Assembly (NCBI GenBank): GCA_020847975.1
Contig: JADLBD010000289.1
Coordinates: 1-51,205 of the forward strand
DNA length: 51,205 nucleotides
Direction of reading: 5' to 3'
Source: Bryobacterales bacterium
GTDB taxonomy: Bacteria; Acidobacteriota; Terriglobia; Bryobacterales; Bryobacteraceae
Of this stretch, positions 33,468 through 41,156 are shown one piece after another (within the stretch, counting starts at the first letter, position 1; the number at the start of each line of letters is the position of its first letter). The notes under the pieces are model-generated. The model did no database searches, had not been told where the DNA came from, and saw only the letters and a program-made list of their open reading frames with translations. Both the position numbers and the translations under genes were made by a program.

Positions 33468-34691
33468 CTAATCCGCCCTCAGCGCCACCACCGGATCCAG
33501 CCGCGAAGCCTGCATCGCCGGATAGATCCCGAAGAACAATCCAATCGCCGTGCTCATGAACAGCCCGAACACCACCACCCACGTCTCCACCTGTGTCGGA
33601 AACGATGTCACCGTCCGCACCAGAAATGCGAACAGGAACCCCGCGCCAATCCCCACTCCCCCGCCAATCAGGCATTGCAGCAGGCTCTCCGCCAGAAACT
33701 GCCGCAGGATGTCCGCCTCCGTCGCCCCCATGGCCCTCCGTATCCCGATCTCCTTCTTCCGCTCCGTCACGCTCACCAGCATCACGTTCATGATCACGAT
33801 TCCGCCCACCATCGCCGAAATCGCGCTAACCATCAGAAACACCGCGAAAAACGCCGCGCTAATGCTCTGCCATAGCGAAATGTAACTCTCCTTGGTGGCA
33901 AGAAAGAAATCATCCTCGCCCCCCGGTGCTACGTGCCGCAGCATCCGCAGCGCCTGCTTCACCTCGTCCTGCGCCTGCTCGAACTGCACTCCTCCGCCCG
34001 CCTTCACATGGATGGTCACGCTCGACCGCCGCCCGTTGATGCGCAGAAACGTCTGCATCGGCAGAATCAGATACTTGTCCTGATCCTGCCCCAGCAGCGA
34101 CCCGATCTTTTCAAACACCCCGATCACCAGGCAGTCAATATTCGCAACATGAATGCTCCGCCCCAGCGCGTCCACCCCCGGAAAAAACTGCTCCCGCACC
34201 GTGTCCCCGATCAGGCACACCGGCGATGCCCGCTGATCCTCCGCCGCCGTGAAATAACGCCCTAGTTCCACCGTCCGCGTGTCGATCGAGTACATGTTCG
34301 CCGTATGCCCGATGATGTTCACATCGCTCAACTCCTGGTCCCGGTGCCGCGCACGTCCCGTCGCCGAAGCCGATGCCCCCACCATCTCGCAATGCCGGCA
34401 CTTCTCCGCCACCGCCGCCGCCTGCTCCACCTCGATCTTGCGGTACTTCAGCGCTTTCATGATCAGGTTGAAGTCCGTCACCGTGAACGGCGTCCGCGCC
34501 ACCTGAAACACGTTCGTCCCCAGGTTCGCCACCTTCGTCTCCACATACCGGTTCGCTCCCTGCACCAGCGTCATCACCGCGATCAGCGTCGACACACCCA
34601 TCGTCAGCCCTAATATCGTCAGAGCCGCGCGGAGACGGTACACCTTCAGCGCCGACACCGATTGCGTCAGAATGTCCCGGGAGGCAGTCAA
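33468..34691 (-). CDS. MacB/FtsX-type ABC transporter permease (paralogue)
   Basis: 407 residues; the only reasonable start is a TTG (34691), so the exact N-terminus is uncertain. It has the same plan as its neighbour: first helix AALTILGLTMGVSTLIAVMTLV, a periplasmic domain, then three helices with GGIVIMNVMLVSVTERKKEIGIRRA (read in parts, about 305-325). The two are paralogues from tandem duplication and would fit a heterodimeric permease. CRHCEMVGA in the periplasmic domain has a Cys pair (about residues 86-89). A 216-base gap separates it from the divergent DUF4337 gene. Confidence 0.88.
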   Translation of the reverse strand: MTASRDILTQSVSALKVYRLRAALTILGLTMGVSTLIAVMTLVQGANRYVETKVANLGTNVFQVARTPFTVTDFNLIMKALKYRKIEVEQAAAVAEKCRHCEMVGASASATGRARHRDQELSDVNIIGHTANMYSIDTRTVELGRYFTAAEDQRASPVCLIGDTVREQFFPGVDALGRSIHVANIDCLVIGVFEKIGSLLGQDQDKYLILPMQTFLRINGRRSSVTIHVKAGGGVQFEQAQDEVKQALRMLRHVAPGGEDDFFLATKESYISLWQSISAAFFAVFLMVSAISAMVGGIVIMNVMLVSVTERKKEIGIRRAMGATEADILRQFLAESLLQCLIGGGVGIGAGFLFAFLVRTVTSFPTQVETWVVVFGLFMSTAIGLFFGIYPAMQASRLDPVVALRAD

Positions 34692-34907
34692 TCTTTACAG
34701 GATAGCCTGCATTCCTTAGGCTCTACCCGCTACTCCTCCCGTAGGACCATGCCCATTCTCAACAATTTTCAATAAAAATGTTCCCGCCACCCTCCGCACT
34801 GTCCGCATTCGAGACACCGCCATACCGCTACCGGACACACCCCCTACGCAGGCTATTGCCTTCCACTCCGCCCGCACGGCATCATCCCATCCAAGGAACC
34901 ACCACGT
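34692..34907. other. Divergent intergenic region, permease operon / DUF4337 gene
   Basis: 216 bases without a gene. A small inverted repeat AGCCT...AGGCT lies near 34703-34721, close to the permease start, and an AT-rich patch (CAATTTTCAATAAAAATG) near 34762-34780 could hold promoter elements. Nothing firmer is visible. Confidence 0.4.
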
Positions 34908-35507
34908 ATGAGCGAAATCGAAGAAGCTGTCAAAGAGTCCATCGAAGGCAAGGCCGATTGGCCCCTCAACTCCTGGATCGCCGGCTGCGTCGCCATCGTC
35001 GCCACCATCATGGCCATCGGCAACATCAAGGACGGCAACATCGTCCAGGCCATGGCCCAGGCCCAGTCCCGCGGCGTCGATTCCTGGAGCTACTACCAGG
35101 CCAAGAGCCTCAAACAACTCCTGGCTGAAAATGCCGCCGAGCAGCTCCGCACCCACGTCATCGTCAATCCATCCATTTCCCCCGCCCTCCGCGACGGCCT
35201 CGAAAAACGCATCGCCCGCTACGACGCCGAAGCCCGCCGCTATGACAAGGAAAAGGAGGAGATCCGCAAACAGGCCGAAGCCTACCAGAAGGAATACGAC
35301 CAGCTCAACGTCTTCGATGATCAGTTCGACATGGCCGAAGCCTGCCTCACCATCTCCATCGCCCTCTTCGGAGTCACCGCCCTCACGCGCAAACGCTGGT
35401 TGTTCCTCTTCGCCGCCGCCATCGCCTCCACCGGAGCCGCCCTCAGCCTCGCCGGTTTCCTCCACCTCCGGCTCCACCCCGAATGGCTCGCCCGCCTGCT
35501 TAGCTGA
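34908..35507 (+). CDS. DUF4337 membrane protein
   Basis: 199 residues. One helix near the N-terminus (about 21-40, LNSWIAGCVAIVATIMAIGNI) is followed by the family pattern AQSRGVDSWSYYQAKSLKQ. A charged coiled coil (about 95-135, RYDAEARRYDKEKEEIRKQ and onward) follows, then two C-terminal helices (about 148-190). DUF4337 proteins are widespread and of unknown role. The gene has no close partner on its strand. A weak five-base hairpin (CCGGA/TCCGG, 35532-35547) follows the stop. Confidence 0.85.
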   Translation: MSEIEEAVKESIEGKADWPLNSWIAGCVAIVATIMAIGNIKDGNIVQAMAQAQSRGVDSWSYYQAKSLKQLLAENAAEQLRTHVIVNPSISPALRDGLEKRIARYDAEARRYDKEKEEIRKQAEAYQKEYDQLNVFDDQFDMAEACLTISIALFGVTALTRKRWLFLFAAAIASTGAALSLAGFLHLRLHPEWLARLLS

Positions 35508-35596
35508 CCGCCCTCTTTAACACCACTCGCGCCGGACAGAAATCCGGAGGGCTGCCCATCATTCTTTCCCATGAATGCCCATTCAGATATCGACAA

Positions 35597-35625
35597 TTGA
35601 GGGGCGTTAACCATCTGGATAGATT
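35597..35625 (+). promoter_or_regulatory. Promoter with long leader before the small exported protein
   Basis: TTGAGG (35597-35602) and TAGATT (35620-35625) are exactly 17 bases apart. A start near 35632 would give a leader of about 165 bases. It contains an AGAG...CTCT hairpin followed by eight Ts at about 35660-35681 and a GGCCGGCC palindrome. I could not match it to a known riboswitch. Confidence 0.45.
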
Positions 35626-35795
35626 TTCCCGCCGATAGCAGTTTGCCGCGAACCAAGCGAGAGATGCAAACTCTTTTTTTTCTTTATCTTGGCTGGATTG
35701 CCCGCTGGCCGGCCCTTTTTGGCGGTCACGGTGCATTTCCTAAAGGCGTTCGAAGGCCGGAAACAAGGCCACAAACGAAATGGAGGATCCAAGAA

Positions 35796-36191
35796 ATGTT
35801 TACCAAGCTGCTTTTCACTCTGGCAACCGCGTTGGTTGCCACAACGGCCTACGCACAGAAAGCGACAGCCGATATTCCGTTCCCGTTCTCCGTTGGCAAG
35901 ACAGTGTTGCCTGCCGGGAGCTACACCTTCGACACCGATGTCGCACCCGGCGTTCTGCGGATCCGCTCACACGACTGGAAGAACGCTGTGATCGTCATCA
36001 CCAACGGTGTCGATCCCGCCAGGAACCGGGATGCAGCCAAGGTGGTCTTCAACCAGTACGGCAACACGTTTTTCCTCTCGCGGGTCCTGTACCAGGGGGC
36101 CGGCGGGCGCGAACTGATGAAGTCGCCGCGGGAGAAAGAAATAGCGGCCGCCACGCCCGAAAAGAGAGAAGTGTTGCTCGCCATCAAGTGA
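35796..36191 (+). CDS. Small exported Acidobacteria-type protein
   Basis: 131 residues from the ATG at 35796, with GGAGGATCC before it; upstream in-frame codons cross the leader. It has a clean signal peptide (FTKLLFTLATALVATTAYAQ). The mature part begins with ADIPFPFSVGKTVLPAGSYTFD and continues in beta strands (RIRSHDWKNAVIVITNG, then VVFNQYGNTFFLSRV) to a charged end. Proteins with this 'F-x-V-G-x-x-x-L-P-A-G-x-Y' opening are frequent and unnamed in Acidobacteriota, as far as I recall. The function is unknown. A strong terminator follows. Confidence 0.82.
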   Translation: MFTKLLFTLATALVATTAYAQKATADIPFPFSVGKTVLPAGSYTFDTDVAPGVLRIRSHDWKNAVIVITNGVDPARNRDAAKVVFNQYGNTFFLSRVLYQGAGGRELMKSPREKEIAAATPEKREVLLAIK

Positions 36192-36201
36192 ACACCGCCT
36201 C

Positions 36202-36229
36202 AGGGGCAGAGAGATTCCTTTCTGCCCCT
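36202..36229 (+). terminator. Intrinsic-type terminator after the small exported protein
   Basis: AGGGGCAGA (36202-36210) pairs perfectly with TCTGCCCCT (36221-36229) around a ten-base loop, followed by a pyrimidine-rich tail. It starts about ten bases after the stop. Confidence 0.65.
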
Positions 36230-36338
36230 TCCTGCCCTTCTCTCCCCTGATGGAGGCCCGACGCTAAAAAAGCGCGAGGAGCGTGTTGCCGGCCCTTGCG
36301 TAACGGCCAAAAGCGGCATACGCTGGTATGAGTTTCCT

Positions 36339-36344
36339 TATAGT
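36339..36344 (+). promoter_or_regulatory. Possible -10 box of the kinase gene
   Basis: TATAGT lies 24 bases before the ATG at 36369. No good -35 was found, and a sigma54 -24/-12 pair was looked for and not found. Confidence 0.35.
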
Positions 36345-36368
36345 TGAGCGACGAAGGCTTCTCTCCCG

Positions 36369-38570
36369 ATGCGTACCGAGTGCCTCGGCCACTACGAACT
36401 CATCGAAGAGGTGGGTAGAGGTGGGGGAGGAACTGTCTGGAAGGCGCGCGACATGAAGTTGGACCGCGAAGTCGCCATCAAGATCCTCTCTCGGGAGGAG
36501 ACGGTTGACGCCGATCGCCGCGGCCGCTTTCTACTGGAAGCCAAAGCCGCTTCGAATCTGAACCACCCGAACATCGTCACGATCCACGAAATCAATTCCG
36601 ACGGCGGGAGAGATTTCATTGTGATGGAGTTCGTCCACGGGACGCCGCTTTCGAGGAAAATCACACCTCAAGGAATGGTCATCGAAGAGGCCGTGACCAT
36701 CGCCGCGCAGATCGCCTCTGCGCTTGCTAACGCGCACGATGCCGGGGTCGTGCATCGCGATGTGAAGCCATCCAACGTCATGGTGGACAGTGAGGGACGT
36801 GTCAAAGTGCTCGACTTCGGGCTGGCCAAACTGATCGAGGGCACGAGGTTGAAGGTGCTGGCGGGGAGTCGCCCCGACACTCCTCGCACCATCCGCGGAA
36901 CCATCATGGGGACGATCTTCTACATGTCTCCCGAACAGGCTTGTGGTGGGGAAGTGGATGCCCGTTCCGACATGTTTTCGTTCGGAACGATGCTGTACGA
37001 GATGGTCACCGGAAGGAAGCCTTTCGCCGGTGAGAACGATCTGTCGACGCTCTCCCGAATATGCAGCGCCGCCCAGCCGGACCCCGAAAGCTTCCGCCAG
37101 GATATTCCGGCCCCTCTGCTGGGAATGATCAACCGGCTGCTCGAAAAGGAGCCGCGAAAGCGGTATGCGAGTATGGCTGACGTAGCCTGCGGTCTACAGG
37201 CAATTCGGGACGGGCGGCGGGTTGCGGCGGATACCCCGACGGTGTCAATGGTTCGTCCTCCCAAGTCGCGCGGACGGCGCCGGTGGCTGATCCCGGCGGT
37301 GGGTCTGGCCGTTCTTCTCGGAGTGGGTTCGCCCTTTGTCGTGAACCGGGTCGGCGAATGGGGATTACTTAGCCGTGTCCGCGTCACCGGGGGCGGCGCG
37401 TTTGAACTGTATGCCAGGGGAAAGACCGCGCTCCTGCGTTACGACCGCCGCGAGAACCGCGAACTGGCAGTGAGCCTGTTTCAGCAGGCCGCGCGGAGGG
37501 ATCCCAACTATGCTCTCGCCTACGCGGGCCTGGCCGAGGCGATGTGGCGGCAATGGCAGGAGAACCCGGACCCCAGTCTGCTCGCCAAGGCCTTGGAAAG
37601 CGCTCAACTGGCGGTTCGCCGTGGCGGCCATTTCGCGGTTCCCCATGCGGTCCTGGGGGCAATCCAACTGGAACGGGCGGACGACCGGAGTAAGGGAATC
37701 GACTCGCTCCGGAATGCGCTGGACCTCGACCCTCGATGCGTGGAAGCCAACTACGCCCTGGCCAGGTTCTACGCCCTGACCGACAACTGGGAACAGTCCC
37801 GCGCCTACCTCGCGAGGGCATTCGAGGTCATGCCGGAGTATTGGGCCAACCACTGCCTGCGCGCCTTTCTCTTCCACCGGCGCGGACAATATCAGGCAGC
37901 GATTGACAGCTTTCAGGAAGCCTTGCGCCTGGCCCCGGACAATGCGCAGGCGTTCCGGGATCTTTCGACCAGCTATTACATGGCGGAGCGCTATGAAGAT
38001 GCCGCTTCCGCCCTGCAAAGGTCACTGGCCATCGAGCCCTCGCACAGGGCCTACAGCAACCTCGGCACATTGCGTTTCTTTCAAGGCCATTATGCGGAAT
38101 CCGCAAGTCTGATGGAGAAGGCCATCGAGATGGGATCGACCCGCTACCAGACCTGGGGCAATCTTGCCGATGCCTATCGATGGGTGCCCGGTATGGAACA
38201 GAAGTCCGGGAATGCGTTCCGGGTGGCTCTGCGGCTGGTTCAGCAATGGCTGGAGGCTCACCCGGGCGACGTTTCCGCCAAAACCAGCATGGCCGTATAC
38301 CTGGCCAAGACAGGGCAGCCGCTGGAGGCCGTGGCGGTGCTCGAAGGCTTGCCCGCCTCCAGCCTCCAGCGAGCTGATATCCAGTACAAATTGGGTGTCG
38401 TCAGCGAACTGGCTGGGCGGCGGCCCGCGGCCCTCGCAAGTCTCGAACGGTGCCTGAAAATCGGCTACGCGGTGCGGGAACTCGAGGCGGATCCGGAATT
38501 GCAGGCGCTCCGTCGCGACCCGCGCTATCAACTGATGCTTGCCAGATCCGCGGGTATGCGGCCGAACTGA
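36369..38570 (+). CDS. Serine/threonine protein kinase with membrane helix and TPR C-terminus
   Basis: 733 residues. The Hanks kinase domain spans about 7-275: glycine loop GRGGGGTVWKA (16-26), K38 in VAIKIL, catalytic HRDVKPSN (D131), DFGLAK (D149), SPEQ activation segment and GTMLYEMVTGRKPF. All catalytic residues are present. A basic juxtamembrane stretch and one membrane helix (about 302-322) place the kinase in the cytoplasm. Outside it a 390-residue helical region carries at least six TPR-like pairs, such as FQQAARRDPNYALAYAGLAE and FQEALRLAPDNAQAFRDLS. Top-strand G/C use is unlike the neighbouring genes. It sits upstream of an unknown protein and an FHA-sigma54 regulator, a likely phosphorylation target. 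Confidence 0.95.
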   Translation: MRTECLGHYELIEEVGRGGGGTVWKARDMKLDREVAIKILSREETVDADRRGRFLLEAKAASNLNHPNIVTIHEINSDGGRDFIVMEFVHGTPLSRKITPQGMVIEEAVTIAAQIASALANAHDAGVVHRDVKPSNVMVDSEGRVKVLDFGLAKLIEGTRLKVLAGSRPDTPRTIRGTIMGTIFYMSPEQACGGEVDARSDMFSFGTMLYEMVTGRKPFAGENDLSTLSRICSAAQPDPESFRQDIPAPLLGMINRLLEKEPRKRYASMADVACGLQAIRDGRRVAADTPTVSMVRPPKSRGRRRWLIPAVGLAVLLGVGSPFVVNRVGEWGLLSRVRVTGGGAFELYARGKTALLRYDRRENRELAVSLFQQAARRDPNYALAYAGLAEAMWRQWQENPDPSLLAKALESAQLAVRRGGHFAVPHAVLGAIQLERADDRSKGIDSLRNALDLDPRCVEANYALARFYALTDNWEQSRAYLARAFEVMPEYWANHCLRAFLFHRRGQYQAAIDSFQEALRLAPDNAQAFRDLSTSYYMAERYEDAASALQRSLAIEPSHRAYSNLGTLRFFQGHYAESASLMEKAIEMGSTRYQTWGNLADAYRWVPGMEQKSGNAFRVALRLVQQWLEAHPGDVSAKTSMAVYLAKTGQPLEAVAVLEGLPASSLQRADIQYKLGVVSELAGRRPAALASLERCLKIGYAVRELEADPELQALRRDPRYQLMLARSAGMRPN

Positions 38571-38628
38571 CCGCGCCGCTACCCGCAAACCATCGCTCAC
38601 AAACAACTCTTCAGCGCAGGAGGCTGCA

Positions 38629-39180
38629 ATGATCATTACTGACGTTCCAGGGCACTTCGTCGAGGGCTCCACCATGGTCACGTGCTTTCTCAACCCGGAC
38701 GATACGATCCAAGGCTTGGAGGGATTCGTCCGGATGAACGAATACTCCGTGAACAAACAAGTGGGCCCGCTGACGTGGCTAACGAAGGGAAAACGAACAC
38801 TGACCGTAGATGAGGGGGGGCGCAATGATGGCGGCAGATGCCTCCTGGGCATCTCCGCGCTCCAACCGGACCTGAAACTCGCGTCCGTCGTCACGTTCCA
38901 CCGTGCGCCGGGAACCGATTCCGGCCCGGAAAGTCCTTTTGCCGGTGAAAACCCCCGCCGCCATGACACAGAACTGGTTTGCACCCATCACATCTTGGGA
39001 GGGGGACCGAACAAGGAAGACGTGTACTTCTATCCGGTCCTGGGCTCGAACGATGCGTCGGGGAACTGTAGCGGAGAGGAGTTCAAGAACAAAGGCAACT
39101 ACTTTTATACAGTCTGCGTGCGTCTCATCGGAACCGATCGGTTTTTCATCTGTGACCCCGAGATGGAGATCGGGCCGTGA
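38629..39180 (+). CDS. Unknown 183-residue protein between kinase and FHA regulator
   Basis: The ATG at 38629 has CAGGAGG seven bases upstream. There is no signal peptide and no membrane helix. The sequence is beta-rich with six cysteines spread through it (contexts MVTCFL, GRCLLG, LVCTHH, GNCSGE, TVCVRL, FFICDP) and a His pair after one Cys. GGRNDGGRCLLGIS and GGGPNKEDVYFYPVLGSNDASG are glycine-rich turns. I recognise no family. It lies 58 bases after the kinase stop and 58 bases before the FHA regulator GTG, in the same direction, so it is probably part of that signalling unit. Confidence 0.75.
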   Translation: MIITDVPGHFVEGSTMVTCFLNPDDTIQGLEGFVRMNEYSVNKQVGPLTWLTKGKRTLTVDEGGRNDGGRCLLGISALQPDLKLASVVTFHRAPGTDSGPESPFAGENPRRHDTELVCTHHILGGGPNKEDVYFYPVLGSNDASGNCSGEEFKNKGNYFYTVCVRLIGTDRFFICDPEMEIGP

Positions 39181-39226
39181 ACGAAAAGGGGACGGCGGTC
39201 AAAGCCATTCCGCGGGCCGCAATTCG

Positions 39227-39232
39227 TATACT
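39227..39232 (+). promoter_or_regulatory. Possible -10 box of the FHA-sigma54 regulator gene
   Basis: TATACT ends six bases before the GTG at 39239, which would make a leaderless message. No -35 is evident. Confidence 0.35.
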
Positions 39233-39238
39233 GAAGCC

Positions 39239-41113
39239 GTGAACTGCCGCATAGTCGCCATCAGCGGACCGCGATGCGGACTCGAGTTCGCTCTGCGGGC
39301 ACGGGAGAACTTCGTCGGACGGGATCCGTCGAACACCATCCAGGTGGACCACCTGTCGGTCTCGAGGAACCACTGCGTCATCCGCCGCGGTGGAGAGGAG
39401 TGGACCGTGCGGGACCTGGAAAGCCGCAACGGAACCTTTGTCAACCGCATCCCGGTGAGAGAGCGCGTCCTGCGTCCAGGCGACGAACTGCAACTGGGAG
39501 ATTGTGTTTTTCTGTTTCTGCCGGAGGCGGAGCCGGAACGGACCGGCCCTTTGCCGCCGGAGCCCCTCGCGCAGGGAGACGTCACTCGAACTCTGGTGCT
39601 GCGGCCGGAAGATTCGCGCTACCTGACTCCAGGAAAAGTGGACGCGGAACTGGCGGCGGATGCAGCGAACCGCGGCGCGCGGTTGGCCCGCGAACTGGAT
39701 GCGCTGCTCTCGATCAGTGTGTCCATTCATTCCTTGCGTGGCGTCGAGGCGATCTCGCATCGCCTTCTGGAGGCGGCGATGGAGGTGACTCCAGCCTACC
39801 GCGGAGCGGTTTGGCTGCCGGCGTGCGCCTTCGCTTGGCAGCGACACAGCGGACCGGTCGAGGCCCCCGCGGAATTGTTGGCGTTGATTGCCGGAGTAGC
39901 GCAGGAACAGGCGGCAATGCTTTCAGAAGTGTCGAGCGCGCCTGGGACAATGGCCGCCACGGTGCCCATTCTTTGCTTTGGGAACATCCTGGGAGTGCTT
40001 GTGGTGCAAGGCGCCGCCGGCTCGCCCCTGAACGCCGATCATCTCCAGTTGTTGTGTGCAATCGCAGTGATTGCGGGGCCGGCTTTGGATCACGCCGCCC
40101 AGGTCGAGATGCTCGAAGGCGAGAACCGGCGGTTACTGAACGAAGCAGCGATCGAACATGGCATGGTCGGAGAAGGACCCGCGATGCGGAAGATTCTGCA
40201 GTTAATCGCCCGCGTGGCTCAGGTCGATTCCACCGTCCTGGTCCGCGGCGAAAGTGGAACCGGCAAAGAACTGGTTGCACAAGCCATCCATGCAAACAGC
40301 CCCCGCGCGGCGAAGCCTTTCGTTGCGATCAATTGCGCGACCCTTTCCGAGACGCTGCTGGAGAGCGAACTGTTCGGGCACGAGAAGGGCGCGTTCACCG
40401 GCGCGATCGCGCAGAAGAGAGGCAAACTGGAAGTGGCCGGAGCCGGAACGGTCTTTCTCGACGAAGTGTGCGAGATGGCTCCGGCGTCGCAGGCAAAACT
40501 GCTGCGCGTGTTGCAGGAGCGGGAGTTCGAACGGGTAGGAGGGACGCGTTCCATGCACACGGACGCCCGTTTCATTGCTGCCACCAATCGGGACATGGAA
40601 GAGGCGGTGGAAAGCGGCGCTTTTCGCCAGGATCTCTTCTACCGGCTGAACGTGATCCCGCTGGTGCTGCCGCCTTTGCGCGAACGCCGCGAGGACATTC
40701 CGCTTCTGGCCGGTTTTTTCGTCGCCCGCTACGCCGCAAAGACGGGGCGGAAGGTAAGAGGCATTTCACTGGCCGCGCGCGCCTACCTGACCGCGTATGA
40801 TTGGCCAGGCAACGTGCGCGAGTTGGAGAACGTAATCGAGCGGGCGGTGGTGTTGGGATCGGCCGGGACGGTGATGCCCGAAGACCTGCCGGAGGCTCTG
40901 CTCGAAGGCCCAGCCCCGCCGGGAATCTCCCCCGGGGGCTACCACCAGGCGCTGGTCGAGGTGAAGAAGCAACTGATTCTCTCGGCGATCGAGAAGGCGG
41001 GTGGGAGCCATGCCGCCGCGGCCAAACTCCTCGGACTGCATCCAAACTATCTCTCCCGCCTCATCCGCAACCTGAATCTGAAGAATGCTCTGAAAACGAC
41101 TGGGCCTCCTTAG
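39239..41113 (+). CDS. FHA-GAF-AAA+ sigma54-dependent transcription activator
   Basis: 624 residues from a GTG; the longer upstream frame overlaps the previous gene in another frame and is rejected. Residues 5-95 are an FHA phosphothreonine-binding domain (FVGRDPSNTIQVDHLSVSRNH, then ESRNGTFVNR). Residues 145-295 are a GAF-type sensor. The AAA+ domain (305-540) has Walker A GESGTGKE (337-344), an intact GAFTGA loop (384-389) for sigma54 contact, Walker B VFLDEVCEM and the arginine-finger region. A Fis-type helix-turn-helix (about 575-615, SHAAAAKLLGLHPNYLSRLI) closes it. An FHA in place of a two-component receiver implies input from Ser/Thr phosphorylation, and the kinase two genes upstream is the obvious donor. 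Confidence 0.95.
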   Translation: MNCRIVAISGPRCGLEFALRARENFVGRDPSNTIQVDHLSVSRNHCVIRRGGEEWTVRDLESRNGTFVNRIPVRERVLRPGDELQLGDCVFLFLPEAEPERTGPLPPEPLAQGDVTRTLVLRPEDSRYLTPGKVDAELAADAANRGARLARELDALLSISVSIHSLRGVEAISHRLLEAAMEVTPAYRGAVWLPACAFAWQRHSGPVEAPAELLALIAGVAQEQAAMLSEVSSAPGTMAATVPILCFGNILGVLVVQGAAGSPLNADHLQLLCAIAVIAGPALDHAAQVEMLEGENRRLLNEAAIEHGMVGEGPAMRKILQLIARVAQVDSTVLVRGESGTGKELVAQAIHANSPRAAKPFVAINCATLSETLLESELFGHEKGAFTGAIAQKRGKLEVAGAGTVFLDEVCEMAPASQAKLLRVLQEREFERVGGTRSMHTDARFIAATNRDMEEAVESGAFRQDLFYRLNVIPLVLPPLRERREDIPLLAGFFVARYAAKTGRKVRGISLAARAYLTAYDWPGNVRELENVIERAVVLGSAGTVMPEDLPEALLEGPAPPGISPGGYHQALVEVKKQLILSAIEKAGGSHAAAAKLLGLHPNYLSRLIRNLNLKNALKTTGPP

Positions 41114-41134
41114 TCCGCAAATGGACTCGACGAT

Positions 41135-41156
41135 GCGCGAGTAGCTCAGCTCGCGC
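41135..41156. terminator. Bidirectional hairpin between convergent FHA regulator and patatin genes
   Basis: GCGCGAG (41135-41141) pairs with CTCGCGC (41150-41156) around an eight-base loop. The stem overlaps the stop and last codons of the patatin gene. It could serve both strands, but neither side has a U-run. Confidence 0.45.

Noticed and set aside
35632..35795. Cyclic di-GMP or other known riboswitch in the leader
   Set aside because: I could not match conserved core sequences of the riboswitch classes I know.
36316..36345. Possible sigma54 promoter before the kinase (TGGTATGAGTTTCC)
   Set aside because: The TGG is present, but the -12 GC element (TTGC) is missing at the correct distance.
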